From positions 3,172,001-3,236,000 of the forward strand of contig JAMRYE010000013.1 of the NCBI GenBank assembly GCA_024082115.1: a stretch of DNA of 64,000 nt, in the 5' to 3' direction. This document shows, in pieces, positions 12,171 to 24,343 of the stretch. Below the pieces are notes generated by a model that saw nothing but the letters and a program-made list of their open reading frames with translations, had not been told where the DNA came from and did no database searches. Source of the DNA: Rhinocladiella similis (Eukaryota; Ascomycota; Eurotiomycetes; Chaetothyriales; Herpotrichiellaceae). Position 1 is the stretch's first letter, and every line of letters begins with the position of its first letter. Position numbers and translations under genes: made by a program.

Positions 12171-15100
12171 ATGGACCAACAAAGATTTCTAGAGCAGTTG
12201 GCAATTGTCCTTGACCCAAAGAAGGGCAATGTCAAAACTGCGACCAACGTTCTGCAAAATGAGTTCTACAAGAACCCTCAGTCGTTGTTGTTCCTCATTC
12301 AATTAATCATCTCTCACGACAGCACTGAGCTCAAACAACTTGCCGCGACGCAAGCCCGACCTCTAGTCTCAAAACACTGGACGAAGATTCCTCAAGAGCA
12401 GCGACAACATGCTAGAAGCCAGTTGTTCTCAGCTACCCTTGTCGAGCCCTCCTCACTCGTCCGCCATGCCTCCTCTCGCCTCATCAGCTCCATTGCCAAG
12501 ATCGATCTTGATGACGGCGAATGGCCCGAACTGCCAGGAATGCTCCAGCAGGCTGCTACCAGTGTGAGCGCGGCCGAACGTGCGGTTGGTGTCTACGTGC
12601 TCTACAGCATACTGGAAACCATGGGTGATGGCTTCAGCTCGAAGTTCAAAGAGTTGTTTGCGTTGTTCGGTAAAACCATCAAGGATCCTGAGTCACTCGA
12701 GGTCAGAATCAATACGATGCTGGCTATTTCAAAAATGGCTCTTGTCATTGACGCAGATGAGGATGAAGCATCCATAAAAGCCTTCCAGAACATGTTCCCC
12801 GCAATGGTCGCGGTCTTGAAAGACACGATTGATGCGGGCAAGGAAGAGCAAGCCATGCTGGCGTTTGAGGTCTTCAACACCCTTCTGACTGCCGAATATC
12901 AGCTCATATCACAACATTTCCAAGACTTGGTTCGTTTCATGAATGAAATCGCTTCCAACACAAACATGTCCGACGAGACTCGCACGCAAGCCATCAGCTT
13001 CTTGATGCAGTGCGTTGTATACAGACGGCTTAGGGTCCAGGGAGCCAAGATGGGAGAGCCACTGACCAAGAGCATGCTACAAATCGTCACCGAGATAGAT
13101 GACGATGCTGACGACGATGATATCACTCCCGCTCGCTCTGCTCTTGGTTTGATCGATACCATGGCTCAAAGCCTCCCCGCCAACCAGGTCCTCGTGCCGC
13201 TGCTCGATGCCCTTCCTCAGTACTCGAAGAGCTCTAACTCCAAGCATCGTCAAGCAGGTATCTTAGCTCTCGGCATGGCTGTAGAAGGTGCTCCTGACTT
13301 CCTCAGTACTCAACTGCCCTCCATTCTCCCTATCCTGTTCACCCTGCTAGAAGACTCCGAAGTCACCGTTCGTCAGGCTGCACTGCAGACAACCGCACGA
13401 CTGGCCGACGATCTACCTGAAGACATCACCAAGCAGCATGAGAAACTGATGCCTCTGCTTGTCAAGAACCTTACCGCTGCCATGGGCGCTTACAAGGGCG
13501 AGGAGGAAGGACCCACTGTCGACATCATGAAGTCTGCAACCAGCGCTATCGATGCAGTAGTCGATGGTATGGATGCCCAGGATGCCGTGCAGTATCTGGA
13601 TAAGTTGGCCCCTCTGCTTCAACGTCTCTTCAAGCATCCCGACTTCAAGATCAAAGCCTTGGCTGCCGGTGCTCTGGGCTCGTTGGCTTCAACTGTTGAA
13701 GGTCCTTTCTTGCCATACCTAAGAGACTCGATGCACGCGATGCAGGAATACATTACCAAGAAAGAGAGCGAGGACGAGCTCGACTTGCGTGCAAGTTGCA
13801 CCGACTCCATGGGCGAGATGGCCGTCGCTGTTGGAGCTGCTGAGTTCAAAGACTATGTCCAACCGTTGATGCAAACCAGCGAAGAGGCTCTCCACTTGGA
13901 GCACTCTCGTCTCAAGGAAAGCACGTACATACTCTGGGGCTCCTTGGCTAAAGTGTACGAAGAAGACTTCGCTCCATTCCTTGGTGGTGTGGTGCAGGGG
14001 CTGTTTGCATGTATTGATCAAGAAGAGGCTGACCTGGAGGTTGCTCTTGGGGACAGCGCAAAGGACCTTCTGGGTAAGGAAGTGACCATTGCTGGCCAGA
14101 AGGTCAAGGTGGCTGCTGCCGACAGCGACGACGAGCCTGAAGATGGAACCATCGAGGACGTCGAGCTTGGTGATGATGACGACAGTGACTGGGGCGACCT
14201 CGCTACCGTTACTCCCATTGCATTGGAAAAGGAAATTGCGATTGAAGTCATTGGCGACGTGGTGTCCAACACCAAAACAGCATACCTGCCATATTTCGAG
14301 AAGACCATTGAGAAGTTGCTGCCATTGGCAGAACATTCTTATGAAAACGTTCGAAAGGCCACCATCAGCACCTTGCACCGCTCATATGCAGCGCTGTACG
14401 AGGTCTCTGAGGAGTCTGGCCAGATTCAGAAATGGAAGCCAGGTCTTCCGGTGCAAGTTGAACCTACCCAAGATTTGAAGAAATTCGGCGAACTCTTGAT
14501 GACTGCTACATTGAATGTCTGGACCGAGGAGGACGACACGTAAGTTTGATCTTGTTCTCAGCCCTTTCTCATACCAAGCACCACAAGCTAGCATGATGAA
14601 CCTTCTTCGTTAATCCCAGCTCACTCCGACACGGAAAGACCGTGGATGAAGCGAAAGCGATCTTCAACCCTCTGATTTTCATTGTTCTACCAACTTGCGT
14701 TCCTTACATTCCTGCATGCGCAATGTCTAACTTTGAAAATAGTGCCACCGTCACGGAGACCTCACGGGCTCTGTCAGAGAACCTCAAACTCACTGGTCCA
14801 TCTCTCCTCTCCTACCAGGACTGCCTCTCTCGCATCGTTCAGACGGTCACTGCCCTGATCACCAAGAAACATCCATGCCAGCTTGACATGGACGACTTGG
14901 ACGAGGAAGATATGGAATCCACAGAACTAGAATGGCTCGTCGTTGATAGCGCAATGGACGTCATCTCCGGACTCGCCGCAGCGCTGGGCCCCAGTTTCGG
15001 CGAACTCTGGAAAATCTTCGAGAAACAAGTCCTCCGATACGCGAGCGGCGGTGAATCTCTCGGTCGTGCGTCTGCCTGTGGTGTTCTCGCAGAGATCATT

Positions 15101-15625
15101 ACCGGCATGGATGCTGCAGTCACACCGTACACTTCGCAGATGATGAACGTCCTGCTTAAGCGCCTGGGTGACGAGGACGCTCAGACAAAGTCCAATGCAG
15201 CATATGCTGTCGGCCGTCTTGTCGAAAAATCCAATGACGACGCTACCGTGCTCAAGGCATATCCCCAGATCCTCCAGAAACTCGAGACAATCCTCCACAT
15301 CACCGAGGCTAGGTGCACGGATAATGCGGCTGGCTGTGTGGCACGCTTGATCCTCAAGCACAAGGATAAGGTGCCCGTGTCGCAAGTTTTGCCTGTTCTA
15401 GTGGACAGCGGCATCTTGCCCCTTACCGAAGACTACCAAGAGAATGAGCCGGTGTGGAAGATGATCGTGCAGCTTTACCGCGATCAGGACTCCACCGTTC
15501 AGCAACTCACGCCGAAACTGGCTCCGATCATGATGAGCGTGCTGGGCGAACCCGAGGACCAACTCACCGACGAAGTGAGGGAACAATTGCAGGCTCTTGT
15601 TGAACATTTGAAGAGCATACACTAG
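12171..15625 (+). CDS. KAP123: Importin beta-4 / karyopherin Kap123
   Basis: Nuclear import receptor made of HEAT repeats, known in yeast for carrying ribosomal proteins and histones through the pore in a Ran-GTP dependent way. Exon 1 is 12171-14539. Exon 2 most likely begins at 14743, after a 203-bp intron (GTAAGT at 14540, branch CTAAC at 14727-14731, acceptor ATAG). This gives 1083 residues, close to the roughly 1110 of yeast Kap123. The N terminus (MDQQRFLEQLAIVLDPKKGN) and the first helices match the importin-beta N-terminal domain. HEAT-type helices run to the end, and an acidic loop (about residue 665, DDDDSDWGD) sits in the middle as in other karyopherins. A second acceptor at 14618-14619 is also in frame and would add 41 residues. 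The gene is isolated, with its own promoter. Confidence 0.95.
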
Positions 15626-16308
15626 ACCATTTTCCTCGGCGTAACGTGTCGGCGTAGTACGAACAAAACGTTACATTTGTGTACAAGTTGTGGGCGATAA
15701 CAAGTGGATTGTTGAGTGGACTTGGATTCTGCTCAAGATGAAAACGAGTTGATGATTTAACGATGCTTGCTGCGGCGGTATGGACATGTCACGAACATGT
15801 GAACGTGAAGATGCACATGAAACCATGAAAGGCCCTTGTTGATGAGACGGACACAAGCAACGGACCCATCATCAGTGGGTTTGCATTTTGCGTGAAATGA
15901 GACCGATGAGAATGAATGAGAAAGAATTTCCTTGTCACTCTTGAATGCTCCTGGCCCAAACTTGAGAAGTAGGATGAGCTGGGGTTAGGTACCAGGTTAC
16001 ACAGCTGCGTACTCGTTACGAATCAGTGAACGAAGCTCCAGGTTTCGACAGATTGACCAAAACGTCCCATTACCACTCAAATTGTCGCTCGTGTTTGTTT
16101 GTCTGTCGTCGAGGCCTCCGTTTGCATTTTCTGCCAGGTCGCACGGCACGGTTTTTTTTTTGGTTTGGTTGGTTTGGTCTTGCTTCTGCCTTTGCCCTGC
16201 CTGGCTGGCCAGTTCGTGTATGTAACACCCTCCATCTCACAGCACGTGTGACATTCCCAGGGTGCTTGCCAGGCCCATCCGGGCCGAAACGGAACCGAGA
16301 ACAGAAAC

Positions 16309-16350
16309 GGTGAACGGTGAACGGTGAACGGTGAACGGTGAACGGTGAAC
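16309..16350 (+). repeat. GGTGAAC heptamer tandem array, 6 copies
   Basis: Six perfect head-to-tail copies of GGTGAAC. Confidence 0.95.
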
Positions 16351-16493
16351 GGCAATGGTAAGCCTGCAACCACGCGGTCGCTGATTCCCGTGCCGTAGGA
16401 TCCACACGTGTGACTATACTGTACATACTGTACAATATTGAGATCAGAGAACGTGGGTCTAGATTGTCTGGGGCCAACGGGGACGATGGGAAG

Positions 16494-16526
16494 TCGAGGG
16501 TCGAGGGTCGAGGGTCGAGGGTCGAG
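16494..16526 (+). repeat. TCGAGGG heptamer tandem array, 4.7 copies
   Basis: Four perfect copies of TCGAGGG and a partial fifth copy, 143 bp after the first heptamer array. Confidence 0.95.
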
Positions 16527-16794
16527 TTTCATCAAGGCGACAAGTCTCCAAGAAAACAACACTCACGTCTACTGTAACATCAGCGTAGATTGTAAACTGC
16601 TCTTGTGATTCTATCTGGATCAAATACGCCCAATCCATTTCCTCACGACACATACATAATCCAACTCCAGGGTACATGACCAAAGGAAACGAAGAGCATT
16701 AGGGGGTATCATCAACAACTTGTTTCACATCGCAACCCAAAACCATCGATATTGAAAAACAATCCTCAAAAAAAGACCACCAGTCAGCCTCATA

Positions 16795-17875
16795 TTATGG
16801 TTCCTGAGGTCTTTGCGTGAATGGTCTCGTCTCATTCACAAACTGGTCCTTCATTCTTTCCAAAGAAACCACAACATCCATCCAAGACCAGGCTGGGGGA
16901 CTCGACCCAAGCTGATCTCTTTGTCGTAGCATCCGGTAGTTAGTAAGTAATTGTAATATATCGAATAAGTCAGTGGCGAAAACAGCTTCTGGGCCACAAA
17001 AGAAATCCCAACTTGAAGAGAGTGTAAGGAGTGTGAGGCCAGTCATCCTTTTGACAAGATCCCAAGACCATGATTGTGGAGGCGCCACTGTAGTCAGACT
17101 GTGCACTCCATTCGTCTTGATTTGGAGCGGAAAGGGTAGAGAATTTCTTCTCTCAAAATGACTCACACTAAGGCTCTCGAAGTGACTAATGCTGTTGTCA
17201 CTTTTCCAACCTGGCTGCGGCAAGTGTCCAGAGGATAGTGTCTTGCGGGAGCAAGCAGAGAGTACCCCGTAGATGAATTTGGAAATGAGCGGCATAGCAA
17301 ACACGTTTTGCCAACATTCCTCCACGCTGTTGATGACCACCAAAGCATCATTTCTCGAAGCATCAATGAGCCAGTAGATCTGATGCGACCCGAAATGAAT
17401 TCCAAGTCGCAGACAAACCTGATCCACACGCAGTATTTCCCATCGGGCACACTGGTGATGTAGCATAGCCAATGCGTGTTGCCGCAACTTCGTCAAGGAA
17501 ATCATTGGCCATCGCCATCGTTCTTTTGTCAAACGCATAGTCATGGGTGCTGCCTCGTAGGCAGAAGCTTGTTGCCCTTTCGGTGTGATGGCTATTGAAA
17601 TCCCATGCCCCTTGCATGGGCTTGTACTTGTTGGTCACGGAAGTGCTGAACCGCAGGATCCGCCTGGCTGAAGGACAAAGCAAACGCTCTTGACTTTCTC
17701 CCCGAATCGATGGGGTGGTTGACGAAAAATGGTCTGATCCTGCATGCCGGTAACTCTGCTTTTTGTGTACCTGATCCCAGAGTCCTATACAGCCTTGTCT
17801 TGTATGGATGATGGAGACCGAAGTCGCAATCAAGCCTGGTGCGCCACTTTCATGATGGTGCTTGCTGCGTGGCAC
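16795..17875 (-). CDS. Possible multi-exon minus-strand gene, unresolved
   Basis: Two long overlapping minus frames, 17875-17363 and 17544-16795, look coding in succession. A shift from the first to the second near 17450 would need an intron. The second reads a globular-looking stretch (for example YWLIDASRNDALVVINSVEE) and contains a strong donor (GTGAGT, complement of 17160-17165) paired with a CTACAG acceptor 79 bp on; splicing it shifts frame and soon terminates. No domain recognised. It may be a degenerate gene or a gene with alternative splicing. Confidence 0.3.
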
Positions 17876-18116
17876 CCGTAAGGTTCCACGGTTGACCCAG
17901 AGGCCGTCGCAATGGAGCCAGCTGATACTTGGGATTGAGGGTGGGGAGCCCTGAAAACCACAATAGCTAAGCCTAAAACAGCTTGAGAAGGGCGCTGTTC
18001 AACGGGAGATCAGTGCACCCATTGGCCCCATGCATGCAAGCCTGGCGTTGCGAGGGCTAGTTGAGGCACAGATTGCCTGGAATCCTCCACCCCTTCCTTG
18101 CATCATGGTGGGCTCC
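17876..18116. other. Intergenic, nothing seen
   Basis: No open frame or repeat of note. Confidence 0.4.
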
Positions 18117-18792
18117 TTAGGCATAATGTAAGAGGTTTTGGCTGGCCGGATAGCTGCTGCCTCCCATGGCAAATACATACATAAGGCGGCCCCTCAATCC
18201 AGCCAGAAGTTGGTTGTTTTTCCCTCCTCTTGTTGCTGCCATCTGTTGAACAGCTGAACCTGCCTGATACCACGACTTTGGTGCGTTGGACAGTTCAGGT
18301 TCTTCTTCTTCTTCTTCTTCTTCTTCTTTTGACACACCTGTTTCCTTCTCTTTGATTTGATTGACAGTCTTCTCGTCCAATTCGGATCTTACGAGCCACT
18401 CCTTGCCCTCAATAGAAAAGGTTTTGGACGTCATTGAGCACCGTGTCAGGAGTAATTTCTCTCATGAAATCAATGTAAGGCTGTCGATAGCGCGTCCCGT
18501 GGACCGCCCTTCTGTGTTGATAATTCAGCTTGGAAAAAGGCAACAAAAAGGCAACCATTCTGGTGCACGTGACGAAGGGTGACTCGACCTCACGTGACCA
18601 ACGGGTGCCTGCGTGCTTGCGAAGATGGCTGCTGGTATCTCGGACAAAGGTCTGGCTCAGAGGCAATGGAAGTGATATGGATATGAATATTATGAGGTAA
18701 GAAATGGTGTAGTACAGTATGTGGGCGATGAGTGGTGTTGCTGTTGACCAAATCGATGCAATACGCATAAACGACAGAAAGTTGATGGGCAT
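18117..18792 (-). CDS. Possible small gene(s), poly-Glu and membrane segment
   Basis: Two minus-strand frames overlap. 18434-18117 (105 codons) starts MTSKTFSIEGKEWLVRSELD and carries nine Glu from a (TTC)9 repeat at about 18300-18328. 18792-18409 (127 codons) has an N-terminal hydrophobic segment (HILYYTISYLIIFISISLPL) and ends near PYIDFMREITPDTVLND. They may be two exons of one gene or two small genes. No family recognised. Confidence 0.25.
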
Positions 18793-18949
18793 GGCTGCGT
18801 TATGTCGTGACGAAGCAGAGAAACAAAGGAAACCCGAACGAATGTCTTGATGCTCGAGTTAGACAATGGCTCTCCTGTGTATCTTTCAGCACTCACCCAC
18901 CTTGGAAAAGAAACGTCTTCACCACCACACCTCCTCTTCCTCCCGATGC

Positions 18950-19636
18950 TTAGTTGGAAGTGCGGCCGACATCCCGCTCGAATTGAGTGAGGATGTCATC
19001 CATACTCCCAATCAAGAGCTTCTGTCGAGTCCTCGGTGGTACGCTTCCTGCCACATATTCTCGGTCAAGAGGGAACTGAGCAAATCGTCGCTCCCAAGCC
19101 GAATTTTGAAATTCTCTAGGAGCGGAAGACGATGACGAAGAGGCCGTGGAGGAGGAATAAGAAGAGGAAGATGAGGAGGAGGACGATGTGGCCGTGGTAG
19201 TAGACACACCTCTGGTCAGAGGGCTCTGCAACGACGGCTGCCGGGTCTGTGAAGGACTTTGCTGGGAGGCACTATCATGACCAGTCAGTGACACGACGGG
19301 CAATGTGTGGCCGGTCCATGCATGCGCAAGCCCTGGGTATGAGCACAACGACTGTCGTTTGAACCAGAGCCCGCCCCCCATGGGCTACTGAAAAGAGGAT
19401 GCACGTTGGTAGAGGTTGCCATGTTGGAGGTCCACGCCAGGCACCGCCCGACTATGGGAAGTGTTGGCCATGGGTGCCTGCGTACTATGACTGGACTACA
19501 CATGATGTGACAACAGAAATTATGTTGGGGAGGCCGTTTGCGAGCGAATCTCCGTTATCATGTAGGGCTCGAATACAAAAGCTTCGACTTACCTCATGTT
19601 GCTCTGGTGTTGCAAAGAAGAATTGCGTCGAGTCAT
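18950..19636 (-). CDS. Ser-rich small protein, exon joins partly resolved
   Basis: Exon 1 is proposed at 19636-19593: a clean ATG, 14 codons (MTRRNSSLQHQSNM) and a GTAAGT donor. The acceptor TTTTCAG ends at 19388, joining in phase to an exon that reads SSPWGAGSGSNDS. The last exon ends at 18950 and carries a Ser run followed by a conserved-looking C-terminal block: AWERRFAQFPLDREYVAG, then RQKLLIGSMDDILTQFERDV. The middle intron could not be placed in phase; its likely acceptor is GATAG near 19275 after a CTGAC branch point. The C-terminal block looks like a folded helical motif, but I cannot name it. Confidence 0.42.
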
Positions 19637-21750
19637 TCGATGGTCGTGCGTAGGCGGAGAGTCTGAGTCTTTTTGGGCCGGCTGCCTTTATGCAAAAATG
19701 CAATAGATGACAGTGCTGATGTCTAGGTCGTATCGTAATACTGCTACAGTGTATACAGGGTCTGTAAGTATGGCCAAAATGGCTGTTTTGGTCTGGTCGA
19801 GTAGGGTGGAAATGTCTACTGTATGCGAGGAAGAAAGTCGCAGTCGGAGGAAGATGCGGAGCTCGCGCAGGTGGGCAGTTTGCCTTTCTCTCCCTCATCC
19901 TCTGCCATTCCCCATCAACCAATGCGATTCAGCACTGGTCAGTCCCTTCGGCTGCTCGTCAGTCCTTCCTAAGCGTTGTGTCTTCTACCCAGGTGTATTG
20001 GACAGAAACACCCTGATACGGGTGGCCCAGTGCTTACTGTCCCTGCAAACATGTCAGCCATTACTGGTATTTACCGTTGCGTAGAACATCATAGCCAGTG
20101 GGCTGACACGCAATATTCTCGTCTGAAGCTGTGGCCTCCCAAGAGGCGATGCACGAGGGTCATCATCTGGCACTTTTGCAAACCATGTTGGGCGAGGACG
20201 AGGACTTCTTTCTTCGGATTGCGTGTCGAAACCCTCCAACGACTACGACCACTATGAGAACCTTTCTAAACGGATGAATACGACAAAAACCTCCATCTGG
20301 CAACAATTTGAAGATCATGGTTCCCGGGCGTGACATTTGACATGTTTCCTCCAGAACTTCCAGCAAACCCTGGTTCCCTTCGTCTCCCATTTTTAAAGGC
20401 TGAAAGACGATGGCGCAGGTTCTTCTGAAGCCCCAAGTGTCGCCTACACCATCCATAGCTACGTATTAGTGCGGCTGCTATTCTAGCAATATCTCGCTGC
20501 CCAGCAACTTCTTCGACTCGTGTTCGACTCTGTTGAGTGCAATTTTTTTTTACCAGTGCATCTGTTCGAGTCATCAATCGTGAATGATTGAGATTGATTT
20601 TGGTTGAGGGAGCACAAAGCCGCCTCGACAAGAATTAAATGTCGCGGGGCATGGCGGGGGCGGTGTTGTACAATAGTAGTAGAACTGCCCGAAGCCCCTA
20701 TCGATAAGGCTAGTGCCCGCCTGTCTTTGATGCCTATTACGCCTATCGATTCGGAGCCCTCCCTACTTGTACCCCTTAAGACATTCCAATAATGAGACTA
20801 GAACAATGGACAACCATGTCCCTATGCTCGTGGTCCGTACTCCGTACATATGATGCACCATGTGCTCTCAGACAGCTGCCGGCTTACCTATAGTGATACG
20901 GATAGCTCTCATCACCGACCGAGGGAAACGTCTTATAGAGAATAGTGAGAAGGGCAAGATGGAGTGGTCTAGTTTTCTCATATTGCTCGTTGTTCTTCTG
21001 TTGGCCGTTCTGTTGACAAAGTCCCTAGCATCATCCTTCGTGACCACAGGTGTGATGGCGAATTAATGGAACGGCTTCTCCGCCGACTCTACGGAGTAGG
21101 TGAAGACAGGAAATGGCCTACAAAATGCAGGCCCGAGTACAAGCACTGTGTGAGAATCTTACTCGTATCAAGCTCTCCGAATGCGGTAGACTGTTTATAG
21201 GCGGCGGCAGCTAAGGCTCATTAGACGGGGAGGAGTCCAATCATGATCCACGCGTGTCAGAGCCTTCATCTGGACTATTGCTACTGCGGATTAGGGCCCC
21301 TTATCACTAAAATTATTGTACAAGACATACTTTGTACAAGTAGTTTAATACTCCATAACCACCGGTGCCATATTGCCCAACGGGGTAGACCATATCTTGT
21401 AGCTCAAGCGCCTCACCAAATCTCCACTGAGGATTCTCTCTTCTTGCTGGTTTCACTGCTAGAGGCTCAAGTATCCCGTCGACTGCGCCACGATTCCGGC
21501 TGCTTTGTATCCGCCCTCCAGCAGTAGCAGCACTCCATTTGTTTCGTAGCCCTATTCACGTAGATATGCCCATACAAACCAACTTGTACATACCACGTAC
21601 TTTCTCCTCGTATTCCTTCCTATCCTCGCCTATGAGTACTCGTTCCATCCAGAATCACCACCCAGAAACCCCTTGTGTGGACATTACACGGTGTGACGTC
21701 ATTCCGCGCCTCATAGTCGCAAATGGGGCCCTTGCCAAGCATTTCCTAAA
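19637..21750. other. Intergenic; one possible minus-strand exon
   Basis: Contains a 121-codon minus frame at 20631-20266 (for example RTRVEEVAGQRDIARIAAAL), described separately, and two copies of the TACGGAGTA motif (20838-20846 and 21090-21098). Nothing else supported. Confidence 0.35.
20266..20631 (-). CDS. Possible short gene or exon
   Basis: A 121-residue open frame with coding-like composition (RIAAALIRSYGWCRRHLGLQ and a basic C-terminal half). An overlapping frame (20456-20163) is equally long, so an intron near 20450 is possible. No domain recognised. Confidence 0.22.
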   Translation of the reverse strand: MSRRLCAPSTKINLNHSRLMTRTDALVKKNCTQQSRTRVEEVAGQRDIARIAAALIRSYGWCRRHLGLQKNLRHRLSAFKNGRRREPGFAGSSGGNMSNVTPGNHDLQIVARWRFLSYSSV

Positions 21751-23983
21751 ATGTCTTGGTTCTTGGTTCTTGTTTCCCTGTTTGCCTCGACTTTCTGCCA
21801 TCACTTCGTTGTCTGTAATATTTTATTCATTATCTGTACTCTCTATATTCTTCTTGACGAGACGCTTTATTGGGAGCATCACCACCCTTTTCCATCCTAC
21901 CCGACACTCCTTCCCACAACTGAGACTGCTGGAACATGTCCTTCTACCACCAGTTCCTTCAATAACAATGCGTATGTTGCTCCACTCACCTCGCAGCCAC
22001 CCTCTTCATCCCTGACCACCAGTGCAGACCGAGTTCGAGCATGGGCACATTCGGCCGCTCATCAAAACAAATTCAACCCCTGGTCGCAAAGCGATCAAGA
22101 TTCGAAAGCTGCTGGCAAAGCACCCGCCGATGGCCAGGAGACCGAAGTCGAGAAACCCAAGGGATCTCGTTCGACGCGACTCTGGAAAAACGTGAAAGCG
22201 CCACTCTTCCATAGTTGGGTCAATGTTCTCCTGGTATTCGTGCCCGTCGGTATCGCCGTCCATTTCGCGAATATCAATCCGAACATTGTTTTTGCGCTCA
22301 ATGCGGTTGCCATTATTCCGTTGGCAGGGCTTTTGACCTTCGCCACTGAGTGTGTTGCCCACCGACTAGGACCAACCCTGGGGGCACTGCTGAATGTCAG
22401 TTTTGGAAATGCCGTCGAACTCATCATCTTCATCATTGCTCTTGTTAAGAATGAGATTCGCATTGTACAAGCCTCTCTGATAGGTTCACTCCTGGCCAAC
22501 CTGCTCCTCATTTTGGGCATGGCTTTTCTTATCGGTGGCCTGGAATTCCAAGAGCAGATTTACGACAGTACTGTCACTCAAATGAGCGCCTGTCTCTTGG
22601 CCCTGGCGGTACTAAGTCTGTTGATCCCGGTTCGTCGTCAACAAGATGCTTTCAAAGGAAGAACCGCAAGCTAACCAAGACCAGACCGCTTTTCATGCCT
22701 CTTTCAATGACATGGACCGTGCAGATCGTGCAGTGATCAAGCTGAGTCGAGGCACCTCCGTCATCCTCCTGGTCATCTACTTCCTTTACCTTCTTTTTCA
22801 ACTCAAATCCCATGCGTATTTGTATCAAGGCACGCCACAACATGTAATTGACGAGGAATCGGCTCCTGGCTTTCTCGCACGCTTCGACTCAACCAGTTCG
22901 TCTGCAAGTTCTTCAAGGGTGTCGACTGCCAACTCTAGTACTGGTTCCAATCGCCGTGTGCGGAAAAGATTGAGGGCGAAGTTGGGCATGAAACGATATG
23001 AGAAGACAGAAATAGAGCCGGAAAGAGACCCGGAGCCTGTTGAGCATGAAGGTGTCCCTTCCACGGAAATTGTGAACGAAAAGACAGAAGAGCCTGGAGA
23101 GATAGAACGATCTCCCCAACGCTCGGGACCTATAGCAACCCCCATCACAGTCACTGCCACATCTCAAGCTGGAACCAAGGCAAAATTGCCACTAGGACCG
23201 CGCGGTCTGTCGTTCCGTACGCCACCAGTGTTCCGGTCGTCGACCAACCCCCCTGGAGGGCCTATGACAGACAGTACGCAAAACAACCTCCGACGCTACA
23301 GGTCAGATCCCAACAATCGCCACAATGCACAGCGACAAAATCTTTCTCCTGCATCTCGAAGAATGGACAGGCGCCAGACTCCCAAGAGCACACTTTCAAA
23401 GGAAGAGGCAAGTGAACCGCCAATGGGTCAAACAGCATCCATCATTTGGCTTGTCATCTCCACCGGTCTCGTTGCTCTGTGTGCAGAATTCCTGGTGGGC
23501 AGTATCGAGCATTTGGTTGAGAACTCACCACTGTCGGAAGCATTTATTGGATTAATCATTCTGCCCATCGTAGGCAATGCAGCAGAGCATGTTACAGCAG
23601 TGACTGTCGCGGCGAAGAACAAGCTCGACCTTGCTCTCGGGGTGGCATTGGGCTCGTCCATTCAGATCGCGCTGTTTGTCACTCCGATTGTCGTCATTCT
23701 TGGATGGATCATGGACAAAAGCATGTCTCTGTATTTCAGTCTGTTCGAGACCGGGTCGCTTTTCGTCTCAACCTTTATCGTCAACTTTCTCGTGCTCGAC
23801 GGTCGAAGCAACTATTTGGAAGGAGCGCTGTTGTGTGCTTGTTACATCATTGTTGCGTGAGTTCCAATTCCCTTGCGTCGCAGTTCTTGAATCCCTGCTA
23901 ACCAAGCCTCCAGAGTTGGAGCATATTTCTTCCCTGACGACCAAGATCAGAGCTCTCTCACAAGTGGACCGGGCAACAGCTAG
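21751..23983 (+). CDS. Vacuolar Ca2+/H+ exchanger, CAX family (Vcx1-like)
   Basis: Moves Ca2+ into the vacuole in exchange for protons. Three exons: 21751-22629, 22685-23856 and 23914-23983, 706 residues as modelled. Intron 1 (55 bp) has a weak donor GTTCGT but a good CTAAC...CCAG end. The join gives LLIPTAFHASFND, which is the conserved CAX sequence at this point. Intron 2 has GTGAGT and CTAAC. The two signature repeats are present: GNAVELIIFIIAL in the first half and GNAAEHVTAVTVAAKNKLDL in the second, the helices that form the cation pathway. Between the halves lies a loop of about 210 residues, rich in Ser, Glu and Arg, much longer than in yeast Vcx1 and probably regulatory. The first 60 residues are hydrophobic and unusual, so the true start may be downstream. 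Confidence 0.9.
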
Positions 23984-24343
23984 GAGTTCGGAAATGGTCT
24001 CTCTTATCTCCTACCAATTTCATAGATCTTCTGTACCAAAAGTTATTAATTCGACCTCAATTTACCTGCCGTGACTGATTGTCTTGTGGATAAGACGATG
24101 CTCCTTTGCTAGCTACGTAGATGTTGTGATTTTATGCTCTTCGGCTTCTTCAATGGGCCGAGACACTTTCACATGCAAGATGGATCGACGTGGGTCTCAC
24201 ATGCCGGAAAGTCTGCCCACCGATGACGTCCGGCAAGGAAAGAGGGATACTTTTATTACACAATTGAACATGTTCTTTCTCAGGGCTTTCTTTTCATTCT
24301 CGACCTGTACTGACAGATTGCCTTGGACGTCACTGTAGCTATC
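23984..24343. other. Intergenic, promoter of the monooxygenase
   Basis: Tandem genes on the same strand. No repeat or open frame worth noting. Confidence 0.4.

Larger units (their letters stand above)
15626..16794. other. Intergenic with two heptamer arrays
   Basis: Downstream of KAP123. Apart from the two arrays listed separately, there is a T-rich stretch with GGTTTGGTTGGTTTGG near 16155. No gene seen. Confidence 0.5.

Noticed and set aside
13719..14378. 219-codon antisense frame in KAP123
   Set aside because: Shadow of the karyopherin coding sequence.
20515..20555. GTTCGACTC box-B-like sequence followed by a T run
   Set aside because: No matching box A, acceptor stem or cloverleaf; not a tRNA gene.
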